Positions 1-7,067 are shown, counted from the stretch's first letter. The stretch: 8,297 nucleotides of DNA from Desulfonatronovibrio sp. (GCA_003558575.1 PWPY01000043.1:1-8297); one strand, 5' to 3'. Notes: generated from the sequence alone by a model not told the origin. A program made the numbers and translations.

Positions 1-15
1 AATTCTGGGATTTGA
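1..15 (+). CDS. Possible 3' end of an upstream gene (nuoJ position)
   Basis: Frame 1 reads four codons (N-S-G-I) and then a TGA at 13-15, just before the nuoK ribosome binding site. In nuo operons nuoJ normally precedes nuoK with very short spacing, so this may be the last codons of nuoJ. Four residues cannot identify a protein, so the assignment rests only on gene order. Confidence 0.3.
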   Translation, partial: NSGI

Positions 16-30
16 AAGGAGGAAGCAGAG

Positions 31-339
31 ATGAGCCCAATGACCCTCTATCATCTAATTGCTGTTTTTTTACTTTGCATCGGGCTTTTTGGAATCATGT
101 ACAGAAGAACCCTGGTGGGGATGATTTTAGGGATTGAACTGATGCTCAATGGAGCCGGTTTGAGTATAATGGCATCTGCCCAACTCACTCCTACGCCAAA
201 TGAAATAGGACAGATAGGTACACTTCTGGTTATGGGAATTGCTGCTGCAGAAGCAACTCTGCTCCTGGCCATTCTTCTGGTTGTATCCAAAAGATTCAAA
301 AGCGTTGAGGCTGCGAAACTAACTACAATGAGAGGATAG
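31..339 (+). CDS. nuoK: NADH-quinone oxidoreductase subunit K-like protein (NuoK)
   Basis: This is a small integral membrane subunit of complex I that lies between the quinone-site module and the antiporter-like subunits and carries part of the charged axis along the membrane arm. The 102 residues are the usual NuoK length and form three hydrophobic helices (about 6-23, 27-49 and 60-85). The two acidic residues characteristic of NuoK are visible: Glu36 in the motif LGIELMLN in helix 2, and Glu74 in the motif AAAEATLLLAI in helix 3 (E. coli Glu36 and Glu72). The ATG at 31 is chosen because AAAGGAGG at 15-22 lies 8 bases upstream; the ATG at 40 would be too far from it. The stop is 2 bases before the next start, so translation is probably coupled. 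MrpC/MnhC is a homologous alternative, but neighbours nuoM and nuoN favour NuoK. Confidence 0.93.
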   Translation: MSPMTLYHLIAVFLLCIGLFGIMYRRTLVGMILGIELMLNGAGLSIMASAQLTPTPNEIGQIGTLLVMGIAAAEATLLLAILLVVSKRFKSVEAAKLTTMRG

Positions 340-341
340 TA

Positions 342-1820
342 ATGACTCAGATTATCTCCTCCTACATACTTCTACCGCTGATAATTACACTGATAGCTCC
401 GTTTGCCATCTGGTACTTCAGAAAAAATATCAATCTGCGGGAGTCAGCTTCATTTATTGCAGGCGCAGCGACCTTTCTCTCTGTTTTGTATCTGGTTCCT
501 AAAGTTCTGGACGGAACTATATATACTTACACACTTTTCACTATTCTGCCCGGCATAACAGTATCCTTTGCTGCAGATGGACTTGCACTGATATTTGCGC
601 TGGTAGCATCTTTTCTCTGGATGTTTGCTACAAGCTATAACATCGGCTATATGAGATCGCTGAACGAACACGCTCAAACAAGATACTACATTTGTTTTGC
701 TGTAGCCATATTTGGCGCCATGGGCGTTGCATTCAGCTCCAACATATTCACACTTTATCTGTTTTACGAAATAATAACAGTATTCACCTATCCTCTGGTT
801 GCACATCATCAGGATAAAGAAGCCTACCGTGGAGCAAGGAAGTATCTCGTATACCTGATGGGTACATCTAAACTTTTTCTGTTACCAGCGATGATAATGA
901 CCTATGTTCTCTGTGGAACGCTTGATTTTCATCTGGGAGACATGGTTACGGGTATCTTCCCTGAAGATGCTCCAACTCACTGGGTTGTAGTAACTTACAT
1001 ACTTTATATTGCTGGTCTTGCCAAAGCAGCTATAATGCCTCTCCATAACTGGCTACCATCGGCAATGGTTGCCCCAACTCCTGTGTCAGCTCTTCTGCAT
1101 GCAGTGGCAGTTGTTAAAGCGGGTGTATTCTCAATTTGCAGAATAATACTTTCAGGTTTTGGACTTGAGACAATGGATACATATTACCTTGGTCTGCCAA
1201 CCGCGTACCTCGCTGCATTCACTATAATAACAGCATCTATAATAGCGCTGACAAAAGATGATCTCAAAGCAAGACTTGCATATTCAACTGTCAGCCAGCT
1301 GTCATATGTTGTATTGGGCGTAGCTCTTCTTACTCCCTTAGCTGTAGCTGGTGGTACAATGCATATTGCTCATCATGCATTCAGCAAAATCACTCTCTTT
1401 TTCGCAGCCGGTGCAATATATGTAGCGACACATCATAAAAAAATCAGCATGATGTCAGGTTTTGGAAGAAAAATGCCATGGACCTTTGGAGCATTTGGAA
1501 TTGCCGCTTTGAGCATGATAGGAGTACCTCCTGTAGCTGGATTTGCTTCCAAGTGGTACCTGATTACAGGCGCCATGGGAGCGGGGCAGATAGTTATAGT
1601 ATTTGCACTTATGGCAAGCACAGTCCTCAATGCTGCGTACTTTGGCCCCATCATATATAAGGCTTTCTTTGAAAAGCCGGCTCCGGGAATTGACATCAAC
1701 GATTACAGCGAGGCGCCAAGGACCATGGTTATACCACTGTGCATTACAGCGGCAATATCCATAATTCTTGGTGTTTATCCGCAAATATTTTATCAGTTTA
1801 TAGCGGTACTGGGTAGTTAA
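342..1820 (+). CDS. MrpD/HyfB-type antiporter-like subunit of complex I-like enzyme
   Basis: This is a polytopic inner-membrane protein of 492 residues from the proton/sodium antiporter family shared by MrpD, NuoL/M/N and hydrogenase subunits. It probably forms one ion channel of the membrane arm. All key family residues are present: Glu143 in LFYEIITVF (TM5), Lys228 in AGLAKAAIMPLHNWLPSA (TM7), Lys259 in HAVAVVKAG (TM8), a His/Lys-rich helix around 341-349, and Lys404 in GFASKW (TM12). It ends at about residue 490, right after a transmembrane helix, without the long C-terminal lateral-helix tail of NuoL, so it resembles MrpD more than NuoL. The start lies 2 bases after the nuoK stop with AGAGGA at 331-336. 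It occupies part of the usual nuoL position. Whether H+ or Na+ is moved cannot be told from sequence. Confidence 0.88.
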   Translation: MTQIISSYILLPLIITLIAPFAIWYFRKNINLRESASFIAGAATFLSVLYLVPKVLDGTIYTYTLFTILPGITVSFAADGLALIFALVASFLWMFATSYNIGYMRSLNEHAQTRYYICFAVAIFGAMGVAFSSNIFTLYLFYEIITVFTYPLVAHHQDKEAYRGARKYLVYLMGTSKLFLLPAMIMTYVLCGTLDFHLGDMVTGIFPEDAPTHWVVVTYILYIAGLAKAAIMPLHNWLPSAMVAPTPVSALLHAVAVVKAGVFSICRIILSGFGLETMDTYYLGLPTAYLAAFTIITASIIALTKDDLKARLAYSTVSQLSYVVLGVALLTPLAVAGGTMHIAHHAFSKITLFFAAGAIYVATHHKKISMMSGFGRKMPWTFGAFGIAALSMIGVPPVAGFASKWYLITGAMGAGQIVIVFALMASTVLNAAYFGPIIYKAFFEKPAPGIDINDYSEAPRTMVIPLCITAAISIILGVYPQIFYQFIAVLGS

Positions 1821-1856
1821 GCTCTGGAAAGTAAATTTATAAGGGAGTTTAGTGAT

Positions 1857-2111
1857 ATGGATCTGGTCAAATTGATAGATTATCTTAGAGACAGGCAAAA
1901 AACCCTCATAAGAATATCTTATGTAGTATTAGGCTTGCTTGTTGTATTTGATGCTCTGTTTCTGGACAAAACCAAAGCTCACACATGGATGGAAATGTTA
2001 CCAGGTTTCTGGTCTGTATATGGTTTTGTTGCCTGTGTTCTGATAATTATACTTTCCAAATGGTATGGCCACCTTGGGATCATGACCAGGGAGGATTACT
2101 ATGACAACTGA
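1857..2111 (+). CDS. Small two-helix membrane protein between antiporter subunits
   Basis: The protein has 84 residues: a charged N-terminal segment (1-17), a hydrophobic helix (about 18-36, with Asp32 inside it), a short loop (37-50), a second helix (about 51-68) and a polar tail ending in REDYYDN. The segment LPGFWSVYGFVAC (48-60) and the REDYYD end recall an unnamed family of small proteins that I remember seeing beside HyfB/MnhD-like genes in anaerobes; this recollection is unverified. AAGGGAG at 1841-1847 supports the ATG at 1857. The reading frame overlaps the next gene by 11 bases, which argues for coupled synthesis and a shared complex. A role as an accessory or linker subunit between the two antiporter modules is inferred. 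It does not look like MrpC, MrpF, MrpG or NuoJ. Confidence 0.82.
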   Translation: MDLVKLIDYLRDRQKTLIRISYVVLGLLVVFDALFLDKTKAHTWMEMLPGFWSVYGFVACVLIIILSKWYGHLGIMTREDYYDN

Positions 2112-3879
2112 TCTCTGGATTCACCCAGCTGTCATCCTTGCAGTAGGAGCGCTTCTTCTGCCGATGTTCAAAGGCCAGGCAAGATCGATTTTCCTGCTTG
2201 TTGTTCCAATTCTGGCATTCGGTGCTGTGCTTTCCATGAACCAGGGAACTTATGGAATTTTTCACTACATGCAGTGGGAGATCACATTTGGGAGAGTTGA
2301 CAGACTAAGCCTGGTATTCGGTTATATAATGACCCTTATGTGTATAATCGGGACACTGTATGGACTGCATGTAAAAGATGATGGTCAGCATATCACTGCA
2401 TGGCTCTATGTTGCCGGGTCTTTGGGAGTCATATTTTGTGGAGATTTCTTGAGTCTGTTCCTTTTTTGGGAAGTAATGGCTTTTTCATCAGTCTTCCTTA
2501 TATGGTATAGAAAAACAGATTCTTCACTCGCCTCAGGGTTAAGGTATTTCCTTGTACACGGATTTGGTGGTGTTGTTTTACTGGCAGGGATAGTTATTCA
2601 CTATCAAAATACCGGGGATTTATCATTTGTACACCTCAATGTGGCAGAACCTAACCTGGCCATTTACCTTATATTGATTGGTTTTTTACTTAACGCGGCT
2701 GTACCACCCCTTCATGCCTGGCTGCCTGATGCCTATGGCGAGGCAACTGTCATGGGAGCTGTCTTCATGTGCGCGTTTACTACCAAAACCGCAGTCTATG
2801 CTCTGGCAAGAGGATTTGCCGGAATGGAAATCTTGATACCCTTGGGTGTTATCATGGCCCTTTACGGGGTTGTTTATGCGGTGCTTGAAAATGACTGCAG
2901 AAGGCTGCTAGCTTACCACGTAATAAGTCAGGTGGGCTATATGGTCGCTGGAGTTGGAATAGGCACTGCACTGGCTATTAATGGAACTGTAGCCCATGCG
3001 TTTGCTCACATTCTATATAAAGGTCTACTTTTTATGGGTTGTGGTGCTGTCCTGCACATGACAGGTAAAAGCAAATTTTCAGACCTCGGTGGTTTGTACA
3101 AAAAAATGCCCTGGACTTTTGTTTTTACTCTTATCGGCGGCCTTTCCATATCTGCTTTTCCACTTTTCAGTGGATTTGTCAGCAAATCAATTATTGTAGC
3201 TGCAAGCTTTGATGAACATATCTACTGGGCTGCTTTTCTTTTAACATTAGCATCAGCTGGAACTTTTTTACATACAGGCCTCAAGGTTCCTTACTTCATC
3301 TGGTTTGGAAAAAACAATTGCAGCCAGGAAACATGGGAAAAAGCGAAAGATCCTTCCTGGAACATGATGGCCGCCATGGCTATAGCTTCAGCGCTGTGCA
3401 TATTCATAGGTGTTTATACACCTTATCTTTACAATATGCTCCCTTATGGAATCACTTTCCAACCATACACCATGTACCACTTGATGGAAGTCATGCAGAT
3501 ACTTCTCTTTACTGCCCTGGGATTCTTCCTGCTCATCAAGAAACTTGCTCCAGAACCGACAATCAGCATAGATTTGGATTGGTTTTATAGAAAAGGGTCT
3601 ACGCAGTTTCTCAGGTTCGCCAACAGGCCGGTTGCATCTACAGATACAGCCTGGTCTGAAGTGTATAGAAAAGGAGGACTGGCAGGTGTGATGGGCCTTG
3701 CAAAGGGGTCATCTCAGTTTGACCGCGAAGATATCGACAGAGTTGTTGATGGTACTGCCTACAATGTACTTAAGATCGGCAAAAATATTAATAAGAGCCA
3801 GACTGGCAATATACAAGAATATCTGGGAATTGCCGTTTTTTTTGCATTAATCGTGGCGGCTTTTGTATTCTTTATCTAA
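2101..3879 (+). CDS. Antiporter-like subunit with NuoL-type C-terminal tail
   Basis: This 592-residue polytopic membrane protein has an antiporter-like core (about 1-480) followed by a tail of about 110 residues. Core motifs are Glu124 in LFWEVMAFSS (TM5), Lys229 in FTTKTAVYALAR (TM8), His299, His303 and Lys307 in the next charged helix, and Lys362 in FSGFVSKSI (TM12). The position of the essential TM7 lysine is Asn198 in LNAAVPPLHAWLPDA. The tail begins with DLDWFYRK (491-498), typical of HyfB/Mrp-D relatives, and continues with IDRVVDG (545-551) and QTGNIQEYLG (567-576) before a final membrane helix (about 577-592). That end matches the NuoL lateral helix plus anchor. AGGGAGGA at 2088-2095 supports the ATG at 2101. 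It is therefore the likely distal, NuoL-equivalent subunit; databases may name it HyfB or antiporter subunit D. Confidence 0.88.
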   Translation: MTTDLWIHPAVILAVGALLLPMFKGQARSIFLLVVPILAFGAVLSMNQGTYGIFHYMQWEITFGRVDRLSLVFGYIMTLMCIIGTLYGLHVKDDGQHITAWLYVAGSLGVIFCGDFLSLFLFWEVMAFSSVFLIWYRKTDSSLASGLRYFLVHGFGGVVLLAGIVIHYQNTGDLSFVHLNVAEPNLAIYLILIGFLLNAAVPPLHAWLPDAYGEATVMGAVFMCAFTTKTAVYALARGFAGMEILIPLGVIMALYGVVYAVLENDCRRLLAYHVISQVGYMVAGVGIGTALAINGTVAHAFAHILYKGLLFMGCGAVLHMTGKSKFSDLGGLYKKMPWTFVFTLIGGLSISAFPLFSGFVSKSIIVAASFDEHIYWAAFLLTLASAGTFLHTGLKVPYFIWFGKNNCSQETWEKAKDPSWNMMAAMAIASALCIFIGVYTPYLYNMLPYGITFQPYTMYHLMEVMQILLFTALGFFLLIKKLAPEPTISIDLDWFYRKGSTQFLRFANRPVASTDTAWSEVYRKGGLAGVMGLAKGSSQFDREDIDRVVDGTAYNVLKIGKNINKSQTGNIQEYLGIAVFFALIVAAFVFFI

Positions 3880-3911
3880 TAATGATTTATCATAACAAAT
3901 AAACAACTGTT

Positions 3912-3915
3912 GGAG
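3912..3915 (+). promoter_or_regulatory. Ribosome binding site deciding the nuoM start
   Basis: GGAG lies 9 bases before the ATG at 3925. A TTG at 3910 in the same frame would give five extra residues, but no purine-rich site precedes it and it overlaps this GGAG. The ATG gives an N terminus (MNSSWPVLSTLIFFPL) that looks like other NuoM proteins, so it is preferred. Confidence 0.6.
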
Positions 3916-3924
3916 CCATTACCT

Positions 3925-5484
3925 ATGAATTCAAGCTGGCCGGTACTAAGCACATTGATATTCTTTCCCCTTGTTGCATCAGTGTTGCTGGTGTTTGTAC
4001 GCAAGGATCTGGCAGTGCGTCAGGTATCCCTGGCTGTTGCCTTTATAGAAATACTTCTGGCTCTTCCCTTACTGAAGTTTAAGTTGGGCCATGCAGATTT
4101 TCAATTTGTGGAACTGCATCAATGGATACCACATTGGAACATTAACTATCACCTTGGAGTCGATGGGATCAGCTTTCTGATGATCCTGTTAACGGTATTT
4201 CTTCTGCCTTTCTGTGTATTATGTTCATGGTCTTATATAGGTCAAAGGATAAAGGAATTTCATATCTGCATGATGTTGATGACATCTGCGTGTATTGGTG
4301 TGTTTGTTGCTTTGGATTTTGTACTCTTTTACATCTTCTGGGAAATAATGCTTATCCCCATGTTTTTGCTTATTGCAGTATGGGGAGGGCCTGAACGTAA
4401 ATATGCATCACTAAAATTCTTTATTTACACCTTAGCAGGAAGTACTCTTCTTTTAGTTGCAATAGTTGCGTTTTACGTAGCTGGAGGTACTTTCTCCATT
4501 CCAGAACTTATTGCCCAAGATTTTTCATTCAAATTTCAAGCATGGACCTTCCTGGCAATGGCCCTGGCATTTGCCATTAAGGTTCCCATGTTTCCCTTTC
4601 ATACCTGGCTTCCAGCTGCACATGTTCAGGCGCCAACAGCCGGGTCTGTCCTGCTGGCATCAGTACTATTAAAAATGGGCACATATGGATTTATCCGCTT
4701 CTGCCTTTCCATGACCCCTGAAGCGAGTGTGTACTTTGCCCCCTTGATGATCGGAATATCAATAGCATCAATAATTTATGGCGGGTTAGTAGCGTTAGGT
4801 CAAAATGATATGAAAAAGCTTATAGCTTATTCATCTGTAGCACATATGGGTTTTGTTACTTTGGGAATCTTTGTGCTTAATGTTCGAGGTCTCGAAGGCG
4901 CTGTTATTCAAATGATTAATCACGGTATTACAACCGGCGCATTATTTATGCTGGTGGGTGCAATATACGAACGAAGTCATAGCAGAGAAATCAAAGACAA
5001 TATGGGAATAGCCAAGTTTCTACCTGCTTACATATTCTTCTTTGGACTCTTCTCTCTGTCTTCTTTGGCCTTTCCAGGCACTAACAGCTTTGTTGGTGAA
5101 GCCCTTGTTCTCATAGGTGCATTTGAGCATAGCTTGATTATTGGCTTGCTGGCAGTTCCTGGAGCATTGCTTGCTGCAGCATACATGCTCAGGCTGTTGC
5201 AAAAACTGGCATACGGAGAACCTGTGGTGGAAAAAGCCAAAGAATGGAAGGATCTTAACTTTAGAGAATGGGCATATCTCCTTCCCCTGGGAGTGCTGGT
5301 ACTGTATATCGGGCTTGCTCCTACTCTTGCTCTTAAGACAATGACTGCATCCATAGAAAAAGTATTAGGATATATAGAAAATAATGAAGTTGTAACTGAC
5401 AATGAAAGACAGGACTTATCAAGCTTCCTTGAACAGAGACAACTATCCCTCAAGGATCAGAATGAAGAGTCTGAAGCTGACTGA
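3925..5484 (+). CDS. nuoM: NADH-quinone oxidoreductase subunit M (NuoM)
   Basis: This antiporter-like subunit of complex I forms one of the ion channels in the membrane arm. With the ATG start it has 519 residues. Family residues are all visible: Glu140 in IFWEIMLIPMFLL (TM5), Lys219 in AFAIKVPMFPFHTWLPAAH (TM7), Lys250 in SVLLKMGTYGFIRF (TM8), His333 in MINHGITTGALF, and Glu392 in SFVGEALVLIG (TM12). Glutamate rather than lysine at the last position is the NuoM signature. The motif PERKYASLKFFIYT is also typical of NuoM. The last roughly 40 residues (from about 480) form a polar, acidic, probably cytoplasmic or peripheral tail, longer than I would expect for the family. It follows the preceding antiporter gene after 45 bases and precedes nuoN by 101 bases. 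Confidence 0.95.
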   Translation: MNSSWPVLSTLIFFPLVASVLLVFVRKDLAVRQVSLAVAFIEILLALPLLKFKLGHADFQFVELHQWIPHWNINYHLGVDGISFLMILLTVFLLPFCVLCSWSYIGQRIKEFHICMMLMTSACIGVFVALDFVLFYIFWEIMLIPMFLLIAVWGGPERKYASLKFFIYTLAGSTLLLVAIVAFYVAGGTFSIPELIAQDFSFKFQAWTFLAMALAFAIKVPMFPFHTWLPAAHVQAPTAGSVLLASVLLKMGTYGFIRFCLSMTPEASVYFAPLMIGISIASIIYGGLVALGQNDMKKLIAYSSVAHMGFVTLGIFVLNVRGLEGAVIQMINHGITTGALFMLVGAIYERSHSREIKDNMGIAKFLPAYIFFFGLFSLSSLAFPGTNSFVGEALVLIGAFEHSLIIGLLAVPGALLAAAYMLRLLQKLAYGEPVVEKAKEWKDLNFREWAYLLPLGVLVLYIGLAPTLALKTMTASIEKVLGYIENNEVVTDNERQDLSSFLEQRQLSLKDQNEESEAD

Positions 5485-5525
5485 GCATCCTGTTTTAAAA
5501 ACTATCAAATTATTAACTAATACTG

Positions 5526-5550
5526 ATCCGGTTTCCATTTCAAACCGGGT
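5526..5550 (+). other. Inverted repeat (RNA hairpin) between nuoM and nuoN
   Basis: ATCCGGTTT (5526-5534) and AAACCGGGT (5542-5550) can pair as a 9-base stem, with one U-G pair, around the 7-base loop CCATTTC. No T run follows on either strand, so it is not a standard intrinsic terminator. It may be an mRNA processing or stability element that tunes nuoN relative to upstream genes; that function is inferred. The rest of the 5485-5585 spacer is A/T-rich with no clear promoter. Confidence 0.6.
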
Positions 5551-5572
5551 GAAAATGATACCAGAAGTATAA

Positions 5573-5578
5573 AAGGAG
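5573..5578 (+). promoter_or_regulatory. Ribosome binding site deciding the TTG start of nuoN
   Basis: AAGGAG lies 7 bases before the TTG at 5586. The first in-frame ATG, at codon 15, is much farther from this site and would remove part of the first helix, so TTG is taken as the start. Confidence 0.75.
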
Positions 5579-5585
5579 AAAAACC

Positions 5586-7001
5586 TTGCTCAACTTCAAC
5601 CCACAACTAATAATCCCAGAACTGTATATGGTGGGCCTGCTGTGTATTTTGTTTGTGCAAAGCATAAGCGATAAGCTCAAGGATAAAATTCATTGGGTCC
5701 CATACGCTGCTTTTGCTGGTGCATTTATTGCTCTTTTCTCCTCAGGTCAGTCAGATATAATGTTTTATAATTCTTATAAAATAGATGGCCTGTCACAATT
5801 TTTTAAATTCGTAATATTTCTCGGTTTGGCTATCTGCAGTGCCAACGCCATTAGAAACCGGTCACTGGGAAAAGCAAACCACGCAGACTATTTCTTTTTC
5901 ATGTTTATGAGCTCATTCGGACTTCTTCTTCTCTCCAGTACGGTTGAACTTTTTACAATTTACATTTCACTAGAGCTGGCTTCTTACAGTCTATACATAC
6001 TTCTTCCCCTGAGAAACAATGATCCCAGAGCAGTCGAAGGAGCAATTAAATATGCTCTGTTTGGAGCCGTAGCTACAGCTATCGGATTATACGGTATATC
6101 ATACATTATTGCAGGACATCATACTACTTATATTCATGAATTAGCTACCATGGGCTGGTCTTTTTCTGAAAACCCCATGGCCCTGGTGGGTCTTGGAATG
6201 TTTCTGCTTGCCTTTGTATATAAGCTGGCATTGTTTCCCTTTCATTTCTGGGCGGCTGATGTGTATCAAGGAGCAAGCAACGAGACTGCTGCTTTTGCTG
6301 CCACCCTTCCCAAATTAGGTGCCATTGTAATACTCGTGAGACTTATGGCATTCGCTCCTGGCGTGGAGGTTAAGACTCTTCTGGCCATATTTGCGGCCTT
6401 ATCAATGACCATAGGTAATCTGGCAGCCTTAAACCAGAAGGATATAAAAAGACTACTTGGCTATTCAAGTGTGTCCCATGCTGGTTTCATTATGCTGGGG
6501 CTTGTAGCCGGAGGCAGCTATGGTTTGGCTGCGGCATCTTATTATGGATTAGTATATATGATAATGAACCTGACAATTTTCTGGGTTATCACTAAACTGT
6601 CAGACAGCGGAAGAAATGTTTATGTAAGCGATTTGAGAGGCCTGTACAAAAGTTCACCAATCATGGCATTCGTTTTGGCAGTTGCAGCATTTGCCCTTGT
6701 TGGCCTGCCACCCACTGCAGGCTTTACAGGTAAGCTTTTCCTGCTGAACTCAGCCTGGGGAGAAGGTTTTTACTGGCTGGTTATAGTTGCAGCCCTTAAT
6801 ACAGCTCTTGCCATTTACTATTATCTGAATTTAGTGAGACACGCATATACCCTTGATGAAGTAGTGCCTGCAAAAATTATAATATCCCCAGCTGGTAAAT
6901 CCATTGCTCTGGCCTTAGCTCTTGGAGTACTCTACCTGGGCATACTGCCTCATAATATCTTCAGCCTGCTGGTGCGGGCCAGCAGCTACCTCACGTTTTA
7001 A
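5586..7001 (+). CDS. nuoN: NADH-quinone oxidoreductase subunit N (NuoN)
   Basis: This 471-residue polytopic membrane protein is the antiporter-like subunit of complex I that packs closest to NuoK. Key residues are Glu130 in ISLELASYSLYIL (TM5), Lys213 in AFVYKLALFPFHFWAADVY (TM7), Lys243 in AATLPKLGAIVIL (TM8), and Lys383 in PPTAGFTGKLFLL (TM12). The FHFWAADVYQGA segment is a recognisable NuoN signature that distinguishes it from NuoM and NuoL. The N terminus MLNFNPQLIIPELYMVG matches the family start and is reached by a TTG codon with a good ribosome binding site. It closes the membrane-arm block. The 78-base spacer after it (7002-7078, A/T-rich) carries no recognisable canonical terminator, so read-through into the ferredoxin gene is possible. 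Confidence 0.95.
   Translation: MLNFNPQLIIPELYMVGLLCILFVQSISDKLKDKIHWVPYAAFAGAFIALFSSGQSDIMFYNSYKIDGLSQFFKFVIFLGLAICSANAIRNRSLGKANHADYFFFMFMSSFGLLLLSSTVELFTIYISLELASYSLYILLPLRNNDPRAVEGAIKYALFGAVATAIGLYGISYIIAGHHTTYIHELATMGWSFSENPMALVGLGMFLLAFVYKLALFPFHFWAADVYQGASNETAAFAATLPKLGAIVILVRLMAFAPGVEVKTLLAIFAALSMTIGNLAALNQKDIKRLLGYSSVSHAGFIMLGLVAGGSYGLAAASYYGLVYMIMNLTIFWVITKLSDSGRNVYVSDLRGLYKSSPIMAFVLAVAAFALVGLPPTAGFTGKLFLLNSAWGEGFYWLVIVAALNTALAIYYYLNLVRHAYTLDEVVPAKIIISPAGKSIALALALGVLYLGILPHNIFSLLVRASSYLTF
6966..6985 (+). other. GC-rich hairpin at the 3' end of nuoN
   Basis: CTGCTGG (6966-6972) pairs perfectly with CCAGCAG (6979-6985), and an additional U-G pair can close a GCGG loop. It lies inside the last nuoN codons. 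A T-rich stretch follows only after about 9 bases (from 6995), so it falls short of a standard intrinsic terminator. It might act as a weak attenuator or protect the mRNA end. Confidence 0.4.
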
Positions 7002-7067
7002 CTTATTTTCAGTTTAGCATGTAATTTCAATAAACATATTGATTAACATACCAATGTAAGGTATTTT

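Noticed and set aside
450..809. Reverse-strand open frame of 119 codons inside the first antiporter gene
   Set aside because: It lies wholly within a clear membrane-protein gene, is rich in Cys/Lys/Tyr as shadow frames are, and has no recognisable motif.
1455..1898. Reverse-strand open frame of 147 codons spanning the antiporter end and the small gene
   Set aside because: It overlaps two well-supported forward genes and reads as an unstructured shadow translation with no motif or plausible context.
342..3879. The two antiporter genes and the small protein as a broken or split nuoL
   Set aside because: Each antiporter frame is full length with its own TM5 glutamate, TM8 and TM12 lysines and its own ribosome binding site, so they are separate paralogues, not fragments.
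3882..3893. Palindrome ATGAT-TT-ATCAT in the spacer before nuoM
   Set aside because: The arms are five A/T-rich bases with a 2-base loop, too weak and too likely by chance.
3910..3924. TTG at 3910 as the nuoM start
   Set aside because: No ribosome binding site precedes it, and the GGAG it overlaps is well placed for the ATG at 3925, which gives a family-like N terminus.
5028..5453. Reverse-strand open frame of 141 codons inside nuoM
   Set aside because: It is antisense to conserved NuoM motifs and its composition (Ser, Arg, Pro-rich) is typical of a shadow frame.
5526..5550. Intrinsic terminator after nuoM
   Set aside because: The stem is followed by GAAAATGATA with no T run, and the opposite strand also lacks one.
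7039..7067. Promoter with TTGATT (7039-7044) and TATTTT (7062-7067), 17-base spacer
   Set aside because: The transcript would start at about 7074, at or after the ribosome binding site, leaving it out of the mRNA; matches to consensus are only moderate in A/T-rich DNA.
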